A stretch of 64,000 nucleotides of DNA from Rhodanobacteraceae bacterium (lineage in GTDB: Bacteria > Pseudomonadota > Gammaproteobacteria > Xanthomonadales > Ahniellaceae), in assembly GCA_016708465.1 (NCBI GenBank), contig JADJFT010000011.1, forward strand, positions 1-64,000. Reading direction: 5' to 3'. A program made the position numbers and the translations under genes. Under the pieces are notes generated by a model, which was not told where the DNA came from, did no database searches, and saw nothing but the letters and a program-made list of their open reading frames with translations. Positions 1 to 8,262 of this stretch are shown in pieces (position 1 is the first letter of the stretch; each line of letters opens with the position of its first letter).

Positions 1-910
1 AACAAAGGCAGTGTGCCGAAACCATTGCGCCTCCGGTCCATGGAAGTCGAGCTTCAACGTCATCGCAAACCAGTTCTTGACTACCCGATACTTGCGGTGC
101 GTGGTGTCGCCCTGAAATGCCCTTAGAACGCTCTCCACCGTGATGTCACTGCTGCACGTTACCGTACGCTCTATTAGGCGAAAGCCTTCAATGTTTCGTT
201 TGACCATCAAGCCAACTGGTCCAGGCTTTTCCAAGAAGCCGGCCTGCTCCACAAAGTCACGGAACAGCGCCTTCATCCATTCGGTCTGAATAGTCGACTC
301 GCAACGCGCCATAAGGGCTCTCCCCAAGCGCAAATTGATGCAACCGAAGCATCGATTACTGTTGGGAGTCTCGGTGACTTTTCCGCACCTGTGGCACACA
401 CCAGTCAGAAGCGTCCCGCGTGCAACGCAGGCCTTGCAGGCTGGTCGGCCCTCCACTGTTCCGACGAGCTTCGACTTGCCGCGACATACCTCGCAGTGAG
501 GGGTGTGCCGAGCAATGCAGTTCATGCATGCTGGCTGATCGAGAGATGCAGTAGGGCTTCGGTGAACGACCGTTCGCCACGCACCGCAATAGGTGCATTG
601 CTGAAGCGGGGCGCGCTAGATGTCGACATCGCTTACAGAACACTTGGCCGTTGAAGAGCACGCCAGTGCGAGCTGCGATGGATCCACATCGAACACATGC
701 GCGGCCCACGTAGTCCTTTGCGGCGTCGCAGCGCCAACAATGAGTGGGGGTGTCGCTTGGAAGGTGGAGGATGCCCGTGGAGCAAACCGTGCAGGCGGTT
801 CGCGGCAATTTGCTCTTGCAGGGCTGACACTGGTAGCTGCCGCCATGGATGCGGAAGCTCACAACGTCCCTTGCACATGAATCGCACTTCATTGCTTTCT
901 TTGCTGGCAT
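1..910 (-). CDS. Zinc-ribbon array protein, third gene of the integrase cassette (runs off the left edge, one frameshift)
   Basis: The frame opens with ATG at 910, four bases after the stop of the XRE gene, and is still open at position 1, so about 300 residues are visible. Reading through one apparent extra base in the run of four G at 608-611 restores a continuous array of twelve CxxC pairs: CDSC, CQPC, CTVC, CWRC, CVRC, CKRC before the shift and CTYC, CMNC, CEVC, CKAC, CHRC, CFGC after it. That spacing is what six tandem zinc ribbons would give. The last hundred visible residues have no cysteine pairs and begin with a helical-looking stretch (MKALFRDFVEQAGFL) that may be another DNA-binding fold. 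Zinc ribbons usually bind DNA, RNA or protein; here the role is inferred to be in recombination or its control because of the neighbours. I do not recognise a named family. Confidence 0.7.
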
Positions 911-914
911 GAGA

Positions 915-1316
915 TCACAACCGTGGCATAGGTATGGCGCGAAGCTTCGGGCCAGAAATGGGGTGGCTTTTGGTGGTCGCCATATCGTTGGAGTCGACTG
1001 AAATTGGCCCTGCTTGCTCTGTGTTCTTGTTATCCCTGGGTTCGCTTGCAGCCGGCGGAGGACCATCAGATGCGCGCTCGGCAGGCAGAACCAATAGCTG
1101 CCCTGGCTGGACGGCCAGGACTCGACAAAGGGCCACGAGGAGGCTTGTGTCAAGCTGCCGCGGGAGCCGCTTTCGCAAGCGACTCAGCTGGGGCTCCGAA
1201 ATTTCATAGCCGACCTCGCGAAGTCGTCGACGGAGTTCGCGGGCTGTTCGGATGTCCTTCTCCGCCATCGCGACGCCCAGGCGCCATCGGAGCGGCGGCG
1301 TAGTCACGTCGCTCAT
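915..1316 (-). CDS. XRE-type helix-turn-helix regulator of the integrase cassette
   Basis: This 133-residue protein has a Cro/C1-type helix-turn-helix in residues about 15-75 (the helix pair ELRRRLREVGYEIS and EPQLSRLRKR, then a third helix around LVALCRVLAVQPGQL). The last 50 residues are Ser/Pro/Asn-rich and look disordered. Its ATG overlaps the TGA of the integrase (ATGA), and its stop lies four bases before the zinc-ribbon gene, so the three genes are almost certainly one translationally coupled operon. It is the only gene of the three without a frameshift. The likely role is autoregulation of the operon or an excisionase-like function; the sequence does not distinguish these. Confidence 0.8.
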   Translation of the reverse strand: MSDVTTPPLRWRLGVAMAEKDIRTARELRRRLREVGYEISEPQLSRLRKRLPRQLDTSLLVALCRVLAVQPGQLLVLPAERASDGPPPAASEPRDNKNTEQAGPISVDSNDMATTKSHPISGPKLRAIPMPRL

Positions 1317-2430
1317 TTGTCAGACTCCGCTGTGGCGTCTTGCAACTGCCGGCGAACCAGCGATCGCGCGCGTCTCATGACGTGTTCTTGCGGAACTTTC
1401 CCGTAGATCGTCGTGGTCTTGGCGTCTTTATGCCGCGCCTTTTCACGACTGAACTCCGCGTCACCACGCATCAGCTCATGAGTGACCATCGAGCGCCGCA
1501 AGCTGTGCGGCGAATACACCCCTTTCTTGAATCCTGCACGCTGCAAGTGCTCGGCCAATCGAGAGTCGACGGTGGATGCCGACACTCGGGTGCCATGCTC
1601 GCTCACGAATACGCTGTCCTCAAAGCCTTCAAGGCTCTTGTAAAGCGGACGGATCCTCTCGCGATACCAGTCAATCAGATCAACGATTCCGGGTACCGTG
1701 GTTGGAACCACGTGGCTGCGCTTTCCGCTCGCGTTAGATCCTTCCCAAAGCGCACGCGGAGGTACGCATAACGGCCGCATTCGGGAATGTGCCGGTCGGG
1801 TGCCCAGTCATCGAATTTGATCGCACCGACCTCGCTGGCGCGTAGGCCATAGACATAGATCACATAGAACATGACCTTGTCGCGGCACAGTGACCGAAAC
1901 TCTCGGTGCCTCGGCCAGTGCCCAGTCGATTCGATCGTCGAAATAGTCGAACAGGACATTGATCTCGTCGTGACTCATGGGCTGGCAGCGCCCCTTCATC
2001 TTCCTCCTGCACTCGATGAATGATGCTGTTCTCTGATGAGCGAATAACGAGAATCGTTGGCCAAAAGTCTGTTCGGCTGAGCTGCAGTTCTTTCGTGTAG
2101 AAGATGTACTTGATGACCTGGCGAACGCCCTTCTGGTAGGTCCGCTGTGTTGTCTTCCGCAGCTTCCTCTCCTTCGAGAGATGGCAACACCACGCTTCAT
2201 AGTCCACCTCCTCGATCGCGTGGAGGGGCTTGCCGCAGTGCTTCATCAGATCGGCGATCGAATCGAGGCAGCGCTTGTGTGTACTTCGCTTCGAGGCCCC
2301 GTGATTCGTGCCGGGTCTTGAAGCGGGACAAGCAGCGCTCCGTGAAGGCGTCAACTGCCGAGGTCGAGTTTTCGGCCGGCTGATCGGCAACGACGGCCAG
2401 ATTGCCCTTGAACGGAAGGACGTTAGCCAT
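1313..2430 (-). pseudogene. Tyrosine recombinase (integrase), broken by four frameshifts as read
   Basis: Joining five frames gives about 370 residues of a phage-type integrase. The start is ATG at 2430 (MANVLPFKGNLAVV). The core-binding domain includes SIADLMKHCGKPLHAIEE and KTTQRTYQKGVRQVIKYIF. The catalytic domain shows the first active arginine in YGLRASEVGAIKFDDW, the HxxR box in SPHSLRRSMVTHELM, the second His in ARHKDAKTTTIYGK and the nucleophile Tyr in that same segment. Frame changes lie near 2278, 2010, 1915 and 1740. All catalytic residues survive, which argues for sequence error rather than decay, but a dead copy cannot be excluded. It drives a three-gene operon with the XRE and zinc-ribbon genes and probably mobilises the cassette. 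Confidence 0.75.
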
Positions 2431-2856
2431 GGGCGAAACCTCGCTCGGTCGGAGCGCGGTGCTGTTTATTGGGGCTGCCGGCGATGGCGTCTTCCGCACA
2501 CCGTATGCCGGCGCAGGTGCGCCTTGCCTGATGTTTCGAATGACAAGCCGTCGTCGCTTGAAGCTCGTCGGATCTCGACATCCAGAATCTGGATGTTGGC
2601 GGGAATTTCGGTGGTGGCAGTCATGCCAACCAAGTTGCCGGATGTTGCCGGCCTGAAAAGTTGGACATGAAACCGAAAGGCACCGAACGACGTCAGGTGC
2701 AGGCGGGTTTCGGTTGAGAGCGTGAGCGGCGTCTTGGTCGTCTTCATGACCACCAACATGCCCACGCCGGGGAGCCTGAAAAGTTGAGCAAACTTTCGCC
2801 GAACGCAATTCCGGCGGACTTTCGCTTTCTTCAGATGCAATTTTCTTTCATGTACA
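2431..2856. other. Non-coding flank between the integrase cassette and glnA
   Basis: I see no credible gene in these 426 bases. The stretch must hold the promoter of the integrase operon and probably one end of the mobile cassette. It contains the direct repeat listed separately. Open frames on both strands here have unconvincing composition and no family match I recognise. Confidence 0.5.
2651..2786. repeat. 13-bp direct repeat next to the integrase gene
   Basis: The sequence GCCTGAAAAGTTG occurs at 2651-2663 and again at 2774-2786, 123 bases apart, in the non-coding flank upstream of the integrase start. Direct repeats at the integrase end of a cassette may be recombinase core or arm sites, or one end of the element. 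The match is exact over 13 bases; the function is inference. Confidence 0.5.
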
Positions 2857-2906
2857 AAAAGCCCGCTGGGTAAAAAGCCTTGAAGATCAAGGCCCCAGCA
2901 GGGCTT
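2857..2906 (-). terminator. Intrinsic terminator of glnA
   Basis: The arms at about 2859-2870 and 2893-2906 pair almost perfectly (CCCGCTGGG against CCCAGCAGGG with one bulge), and an inner stem GCCTTG/CAAGGC extends the hairpin. On the minus strand the hairpin is followed by a run of five T. It lies 36 bases after the glnA stop codon. Confidence 0.8.
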
Positions 2907-2941
2907 CCGGCGTTACATCGCCGGGTGGGATTTCTCCGGGC

Positions 2942-4351
2942 TCAGAGCGAGTAGTACATCTGGAACTCGAGCGGGTGCGTCGCGGCGCGGAACCGGCTGA
3001 CTTCCTGCATCTTCAGATCGATGTAGCCGTCGATCATGTCGTCGCTGAATACGCCGCCGGCCTTCAGGAATTCGCGGTCCTTGTCGAGGGCTTCCAACGC
3101 CTGATCGAGTGAATGGCAGACGGTCGGGATGTTCTTGGCTTCCTCGGGCGGCAGGTCGTACAAGTCCTTGTCGCTGGGGGCGCCGGGATCAATCTTGTTC
3201 TTGATGCCGTCGAGGCCGGCCATCATCAGCGCGGCGAAGACGAGGTAGCCGGAATTCATCGGGTCCGGGAAGCGGATTTCGATGCGGCGCGCCTTCGGAC
3301 TCGACACCCAGGGAATGCGGCACGAGGCCGAACGGTTGCGCGCCGAGTAGGCGAGCATCACCGGCGCTTCGAAGCCGGGAACCAGGCGCTTGTAGCTGTT
3401 CGTGGTCGAATTGGTAAAGGCATTGATCGCGCGTGCATGCTTGAAAATGCCGCCGATGTACCAGAGCGCGAGCTGACTCAGACCACCGTAACCGTCGCCG
3501 GCGAACAGGTTCTGGCCGCCCTTGGCGAGCGACTGGTGCACGTGCATGCCGGAACCGTTATCACCCACCAGCGGCTTTGGCATGAAGGTCGCGGTCTTGC
3601 CATTGCGGTGGGCAACATTCTTGACCACATACTTCAGATTCAGCAGTTCGTCGGCTTTGGCGACCATGGTGTTGAACTTGACGCCGATCTCGCACTGGCC
3701 GGCATTCCCGACTTCGTGATGATGGACTTCGACGGTTTGTCCCATCGCTTCCAGCACTCTGCACATCTCGCCACGAATGTCGTTCAGCGAATCGACTGGC
3801 GCGACCGGGAAGTAGCCGCCTTTCACTGCCGGACGATGGCCGGTGTTGCCAGCTTCATATTTCTTGTTCGAGCTCCACGCCGCTTCTTCGGATTCGATCT
3901 CGAAGCCGGTGGCGTTCATGTTGTTCTGCCAGCGCACGCTGTCGAAGATGAAGAACTCTGGTTCCGGGCCGAAAAATGCGGTGTCGGCGATGCCGGATGA
4001 CTTCAGGAACGCTTCGGCGCGCTTCGCGGTGGTGCGTGGATCCCGCGAATAGGCTTGCATCGTGCTCGGTTCGAGCACGTCGCAGACCAGGATCAGCGTG
4101 GTGTGTTCGGTGAACGGATCGAGCACGGCGGTGCTGGCATCCGGCATCAGCACCATGTCGGATTCATTGATGCCCTTCCAACCCGAGAACGAGGAGCCGT
4201 CGAACATCTTGCCGTCTTCGAACGTGCTGGCATCGATGGCATGCGCCGGAAAGGTGACGTGGTGCTGCTTGCCGAGCATGTCGGCAATTCGCAGGTCGAC
4301 GAATTCGACCTCGTGGTCCTTGATCATCTTGAGTACGTTTTCGACCGACAT
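2942..4351 (-). CDS. glnA: Type I glutamine synthetase
   Basis: The enzyme makes glutamine from glutamate, ammonia and ATP in the cytoplasm and is the main point of ammonia assimilation. The 469 residues equal the length of the enterobacterial enzyme. Visible signatures are the N-terminal beta-grasp (VDLRIADMLGKQHHVTFP), the ATP-binding segment KPLVGDNGSGMHVHQSL, and near residue 397 the LYDLPPEE segment that carries the tyrosine adenylylated by GlnE in the GSI-beta class. The start at 4351 is set by a GGAG seven bases upstream. It is monocistronic, with its own terminator downstream and a sigma54/NtrC promoter upstream, so nitrogen control by both transcription and adenylylation is expected. 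Confidence 0.98.
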   Translation of the reverse strand: MSVENVLKMIKDHEVEFVDLRIADMLGKQHHVTFPAHAIDASTFEDGKMFDGSSFSGWKGINESDMVLMPDASTAVLDPFTEHTTLILVCDVLEPSTMQAYSRDPRTTAKRAEAFLKSSGIADTAFFGPEPEFFIFDSVRWQNNMNATGFEIESEEAAWSSNKKYEAGNTGHRPAVKGGYFPVAPVDSLNDIRGEMCRVLEAMGQTVEVHHHEVGNAGQCEIGVKFNTMVAKADELLNLKYVVKNVAHRNGKTATFMPKPLVGDNGSGMHVHQSLAKGGQNLFAGDGYGGLSQLALWYIGGIFKHARAINAFTNSTTNSYKRLVPGFEAPVMLAYSARNRSASCRIPWVSSPKARRIEIRFPDPMNSGYLVFAALMMAGLDGIKNKIDPGAPSDKDLYDLPPEEAKNIPTVCHSLDQALEALDKDREFLKAGGVFSDDMIDGYIDLKMQEVSRFRAATHPLEFQMYYSL

Positions 4352-4387
4352 GGTGCAACTCCGTTGGGCTGAGGTGCATGTTGCAGC

Positions 4388-4402
4388 GCAATCGGCGTGC
4401 CA
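4388..4402 (-). promoter_or_regulatory. Sigma54 (-24/-12) promoter of glnA
   Basis: On the minus strand the bases read TGGCACGCCGATTGC, a perfect match to the RpoN consensus TGGCACG-N4-TTGC. The GG and GC doublets are separated by exactly ten bases as required. Transcription would start near 4376, giving a leader of about 25 bases before the glnA ATG. Confidence 0.9.
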
Positions 4403-4462
4403 AGTCAGGCGCGATGAAAATCAATGGCTTGGCCTCGAATTTCTGCAGCCACTTTCTGGCTC

Positions 4463-4500
4463 TGCACCAACACGATGCAATTTGCACTCATTGAGTGCAA
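4463..4500. promoter_or_regulatory. Two NtrC-type enhancer sites upstream of glnA
   Basis: Two palindromes fit the NtrC consensus TGCACC-N5-GGTGCA. The first is TGCACC-N5-GATGCA at 4463-4479, with one mismatch. The second is TTGCACT-N5-AGTGCAA at 4482-4500, a perfect inverted repeat. Their centres are about 20 bases apart, two helical turns, and about 95 and 115 bases upstream of the predicted start, a standard enhancer distance for sigma54 activation. Confidence 0.82.
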
Positions 4501-4526
4501 CGCCGGATCGTATCCGATTCGGCCAT

Positions 4527-4928
4527 TCAGGGCGGCAGCACGCCGCGCTCGCGCTTGATCCGGCGGTACAGACGCGTCTCGCGCCCGCTGCCGAGATCGA
4601 GCATGTTGCCGATCAGAATCAGCGCATCGGCATTCGGGTCGACCGGAATCCGCAAGGTCTGGCCTTGCAGCAGCAGGGTGTCGCGTTCGCGATAGGCGAT
4701 ATGGCCGCGCTTGCCGACCAATGTCATCACCGTCAGGTCGGCGATGTGCAGGTCGCGGTCGGCACTTTGCACGATCAAGTACTCGGCTTCATTCCATTCC
4801 ACCTTGAGTTGCCGCGCCAGCAAGGACCGATGCAAGCGCGGCAGGCTGCTGATGGAACCGTAAACGAGCCCGTAAAGGATCGTCCAGAACTTCAAGATCA
4901 GCGCGAACAGGATTTCCAGACCAAACAT
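4527..4928 (-). CDS. Small membrane-anchored hypothetical protein
   Basis: This 133-residue protein starts with a hydrophobic segment (residues about 3-25, ILFALILKFWTILYGLVYG) and continues with a soluble part rich in beta-type pattern (TVMTLVGKRGHIAYRERDTLL, then RIPVDPNADALILIGNMLDL). The C-terminus is basic. It lies between topA and glnA on the same strand, 78 bases after topA. I do not recognise the family. The composition and absence of interruptions suggest a real gene, but a role cannot be assigned. Confidence 0.55.
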   Translation of the reverse strand: MFGLEILFALILKFWTILYGLVYGSISSLPRLHRSLLARQLKVEWNEAEYLIVQSADRDLHIADLTVMTLVGKRGHIAYRERDTLLLQGQTLRIPVDPNADALILIGNMLDLGSGRETRLYRRIKRERGVLPP

Positions 4929-5005
4929 GGCAGCGTCGAAGTCGAGTGGAGGCGATCATACGGCAGCGACCGCAGCGGTCGCGCCGTTCCCATGCAGCGC
5001 AGCAC

Positions 5006-7486
5006 TCAGGCGACTTTCTTGGCTGCCGCGGTCTTCTTCGCGGGGGCTTTCTTTACGGCTTTCTTCTTCGCCGCTGTTTTCTTGGCGGGCGCCTTCTTCG
5101 CGGCTGCCTTTTTGGCCGGTGCTGCTTTCTTCACCGCTGCTTTTTTTGCGGGCGCCGCTTTCTTCGCCGGGCGGCCAAAGCGTCCGGCCCGCTTTTTGGC
5201 CGGCTTGCCGGCTTCGAGCAAGGCCACGCATTCTTCGCGCGTCAACGTTTTCGGGTCGCGATCCTTGGGAATCTTGCCGTTGCGTTCGCCATTGGTGATG
5301 TACGGCCCGTATTTGCCGTTCAACACTTCGATGACACCGTCGTCGAAGCTGATGATGATGCGGTTGCGAATCTGCTCTTCCTTCTCCTCGATCAACTGCA
5401 ACGCGCGTGGCAGCTCAATCGTGTAAGGCGATTCTGGCGCCTTGATCGAGGCATAGGTGCTGCCATGCTTCACGAATGGACCAAAGCGACCAACCGCGGC
5501 GCTGACTTCCTTGCCATCCGCTGCCAGTCCGAGCACGCGCGGCAGCTTGAACAGTTCCAGGGCTTCGTCGAGCGTAATCGTGTGCAAGCTCTGACCGGCC
5601 TGCAACGAGGCGAATTTCGGCTTGTCCTCATCTTCCTTGGTGCCGATCTGCGCGAATGCGCCGAAGCGGCCGAGGCGCACCGAGATCGGCTTGCCGGTGG
5701 CCGGATCATTGCCGAGCACGCGGTTTTGTTTGGCCTCATCGAGCGAGACGGTTTCCATCTTGTCCGCAACCAGCGCCTTGAACGGCGCCCAGAACTTACG
5801 CAGCAGCGGCACCCATTCTTCTTCGCCACGCGAGACCGCATCGAGATCATCTTCCATGCGCGCGGTGAATTCGTAGTCGACGTACTGCGCGAAATGGTTG
5901 GACAGGAACTTGGCCACGACGCGACCGACGTCGGCTGGTCGGAAGCGACGATTGTCGAGCATCACGTATTCGCGCCCGAGCAGGGTCTGGATGATGCTGG
6001 CGTAAGTCGACGGACGGCCGATGCCGTATTCCTCCAGCGCCTTGACCAGTGAAGCTTCGGAATAGCGCGGCGGCGGCTCGGTGAAATGCTGGTCGGCCAG
6101 CACCTGCGATAGCGGAATCCGATCGCCTTCCTTCATCAACGGCAAGCGACGACCTTCATCGTCGTCTTCGTCGGTTTTCTGATCGCGACCTTCTTCGTAG
6201 ACCGCAAGGAAGCCGGGCTCGATCACCGTGGTACCGGTGGCACGGAACGCATGTTTTGCACCGGCGGCAAGATCAACCGCGACGGTTTCCATCAGCGCCG
6301 GCGCCATCTGGCAGGCGACGGTGCGCTTCCAGATCAGTTCGTAAAGCTTCATCTGGTCTGGATTCAGATATTTCGCCATCGATTCCGGCGTGTGCTGCGC
6401 CGAGGTCGGGCGGATCGCCTCATGCGCTTCCTGCGCGTTCTTCGACTTGGTCTTGTAGACGTTTGGTGTTTCCGGCAGCGCCTGCTTGCCGTAGCGTTGT
6501 GCAATCACTTCCCGCAATTCGCTGATGGCATCGTTCGCGATGTGCACGGCATCGGTACGCATGTAGGTGATCAGGCCGACTTGGCCTTCGTCGCCAATCT
6601 GCACGCCTTCATACAAACCTTGCGCCAGACGCATCGTGCGCGAGGTGCCGAAGCCGAGTTTGCGTGCCGCTTCCTGCTGCAGGGTCGAAGTGATGAACGG
6701 CGGTGATGGCCGGCGCTGACGCTGCTTGCGGGTGACTTCGGCAACGGTGAGCATGCCGCCTGCGGCACGCACCAACTCGGCGCGTGCGGCCTCGGCGGAG
6801 GCGCCGTCGCGGAAGGTGAATTGTTCGACCTTACCGCCGTCGTAACGCAACAGCCGCGCGTCGAAGCCTTGCGTCGGATGCACGCACTGCGCGGCAATGC
6901 TCCAATATTCCTGAGCTTTGAAGGCTTCGATTTCTTCCTCGCGCTGACAGATCAAGCGCAGCGCCGGCGACTGCACGCGCCCGGCCGATAGCCCGGTCTG
7001 CACTTTGCGCCACAACACCGGACTGAGGTTGAAACCGACCAGATAGTCGAGCGCCCGGCGCGCTTGCTGAGCGTTGACGAGATCGTTTTGCAATTTGCGC
7101 GGGTGCGCAACCGCTTCGATGATGGCCTTCGGCGTGATTTCGGAGAAGACGACCCGATGCACCTTGCGGCCTTCCAGCAAACCGCGTTCACGCAGAATCT
7201 CGCTGATGTGCCAGCTGATCGCCTCACCTTCGCGATCCAAGTCGGTCGCCAGATATAGCGCTTCAGCCTGCTTCGCCGCCTTGGCGATCGCTTCGACGTG
7301 TTTCTCGTTCTTCTCGATCAGTTCGTAGCGCATTGCGAAATCATGCTCGGTATCGACCGCGCCTTCGCGCGGCACCAGATCGCGGACATGACCATAGGAA
7401 GCGAGGACGTGAAAGTCTTTGCCGAGGTATTTGTTGATCGTCTTGGCCTTGGCAGGCGATTCAACGATGAGCAGGTTTTTGGCCAT
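5006..7486 (-). CDS. topA: DNA topoisomerase I
   Basis: This type IA topoisomerase relaxes negative supercoils. I chose ATG at 7486 because the protein then begins MAKNLLIVESPAKAKTINKY, the conserved Toprim start, giving 826 residues. The Toprim acidic motif TDLDREGEAISWHI follows near residue 110, and the nucleophile Tyr lies in GLITYMRTDA near residue 315. No four-cysteine zinc ribbons are seen; instead there are the repeated C-terminal modules typical of Cys-less enzymes (for example VSAAVGRFGPFVKHGSTYAS and VLNGKYGPYITNGER). The last 75 residues are almost only Lys and Ala with a little Pro (repeats such as PAKKAAVKKAAPAKKAAAKK), a histone-H1-like tail that should hold DNA. It heads a minus-strand housekeeping block. 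Confidence 0.97.
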   Translation of the reverse strand: MAKNLLIVESPAKAKTINKYLGKDFHVLASYGHVRDLVPREGAVDTEHDFAMRYELIEKNEKHVEAIAKAAKQAEALYLATDLDREGEAISWHISEILRERGLLEGRKVHRVVFSEITPKAIIEAVAHPRKLQNDLVNAQQARRALDYLVGFNLSPVLWRKVQTGLSAGRVQSPALRLICQREEEIEAFKAQEYWSIAAQCVHPTQGFDARLLRYDGGKVEQFTFRDGASAEAARAELVRAAGGMLTVAEVTRKQRQRRPSPPFITSTLQQEAARKLGFGTSRTMRLAQGLYEGVQIGDEGQVGLITYMRTDAVHIANDAISELREVIAQRYGKQALPETPNVYKTKSKNAQEAHEAIRPTSAQHTPESMAKYLNPDQMKLYELIWKRTVACQMAPALMETVAVDLAAGAKHAFRATGTTVIEPGFLAVYEEGRDQKTDEDDDEGRRLPLMKEGDRIPLSQVLADQHFTEPPPRYSEASLVKALEEYGIGRPSTYASIIQTLLGREYVMLDNRRFRPADVGRVVAKFLSNHFAQYVDYEFTARMEDDLDAVSRGEEEWVPLLRKFWAPFKALVADKMETVSLDEAKQNRVLGNDPATGKPISVRLGRFGAFAQIGTKEDEDKPKFASLQAGQSLHTITLDEALELFKLPRVLGLAADGKEVSAAVGRFGPFVKHGSTYASIKAPESPYTIELPRALQLIEEKEEQIRNRIIISFDDGVIEVLNGKYGPYITNGERNGKIPKDRDPKTLTREECVALLEAGKPAKKRAGRFGRPAKKAAPAKKAAVKKAAPAKKAAAKKAPAKKTAAKKKAVKKAPAKKTAAAKKVA

Positions 7487-7649
7487 GGTCCTTTCAGCGC
7501 CGCGAGGAGTCACGGCATCCTTGTTGATTCGTGGTGAAGCGTCGAAACCGGCCTTCCGACCCGGCGTTTCCCTCGCGCGCACATACGCGCGTGCTTCTTT
7601 CAGTGATTCACGTCTGGGATAGTGCTGTCAAGCCAACCTCGGCCGACGG

Positions 7650-8120
7650 TCAGTTGTGGCGCAGGTGCGCGCCCAGTAATTCTGACTCCATCCAGGCATA
7701 GCCGGCCTCGCGATTCGGGGTGTTGTAGAGCACCAGCAGCACGACCCATTTCAGGTCATTCAGGTCGACCGGTGACTGTTCCAGCGCCAGCGCACGCTCG
7801 ATGACGCGCTCACGCGCCTCGGCATCGAGCACGCCGCGCTGCTCCAGCGCCATCAGGAAACCGCGGCATTCGGCGTCGAGCAGGTCCAGTTCCTCGGGGG
7901 CGTAGATGCGCACCGGCTGCGATCGCGCAATATTTGCGGCGCCATGGCTGTCGTCCTGCAGTTCCGCCAGCCAATCAAATGCCTTGCCGATATGCAGGGC
8001 ATCGAAGCCAGCATCGATCAACTCGGACTGCAACGAATCGCGGTCGTGGACGGTGTCCGGCTCGCCGAGAAAATAGTTGCGGAACAAGTAGACCAGCACC
8101 GACAACACGGACTCCTTCAT
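7650..8120 (-). CDS. smg: Smg/DUF494 family protein
   Basis: The protein of 156 residues begins MKESVLSVLVYLFRNYF, the conserved start of the DUF494/Smg family, so ATG at 8120 is preferred over longer frames. Other family features are the ELIDAGFDALHIGKAFDWL segment and the C-terminal LNDLKWVVLLVLYNTPNRE. The function is not known; the gene sits between dprA and topA or trkA/def in many gammaproteobacteria, which is exactly the context here (dprA upstream, topA downstream, all minus strand). Confidence 0.93.
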   Translation of the reverse strand: MKESVLSVLVYLFRNYFLGEPDTVHDRDSLQSELIDAGFDALHIGKAFDWLAELQDDSHGAANIARSQPVRIYAPEELDLLDAECRGFLMALEQRGVLDAEARERVIERALALEQSPVDLNDLKWVVLLVLYNTPNREAGYAWMESELLGAHLRHN

Positions 8121-8262
8121 GGTGCGCTCCTCTGTGAAGCCGGTGGAAAAACTGCCCGAACGACGCGACCGACGCCGGTTTCGGAGGGAGTGTTGGAGAG
8201 CCGCGCGTGGTCCTGCGGAGTGGGGTTCAGCCTTGGTATCCATCCGGATTCAACCAATGCAG

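Noticed and set aside
3113..4000. 295-residue plus-strand frame inside glnA
   Set aside because: It is the antisense shadow of glnA.
4062..5426. 454-residue plus-strand open frame across glnA and topA
   Set aside because: It lies antisense to two well-identified genes and arises from their GC-rich third codon positions; the product has no sensible composition.
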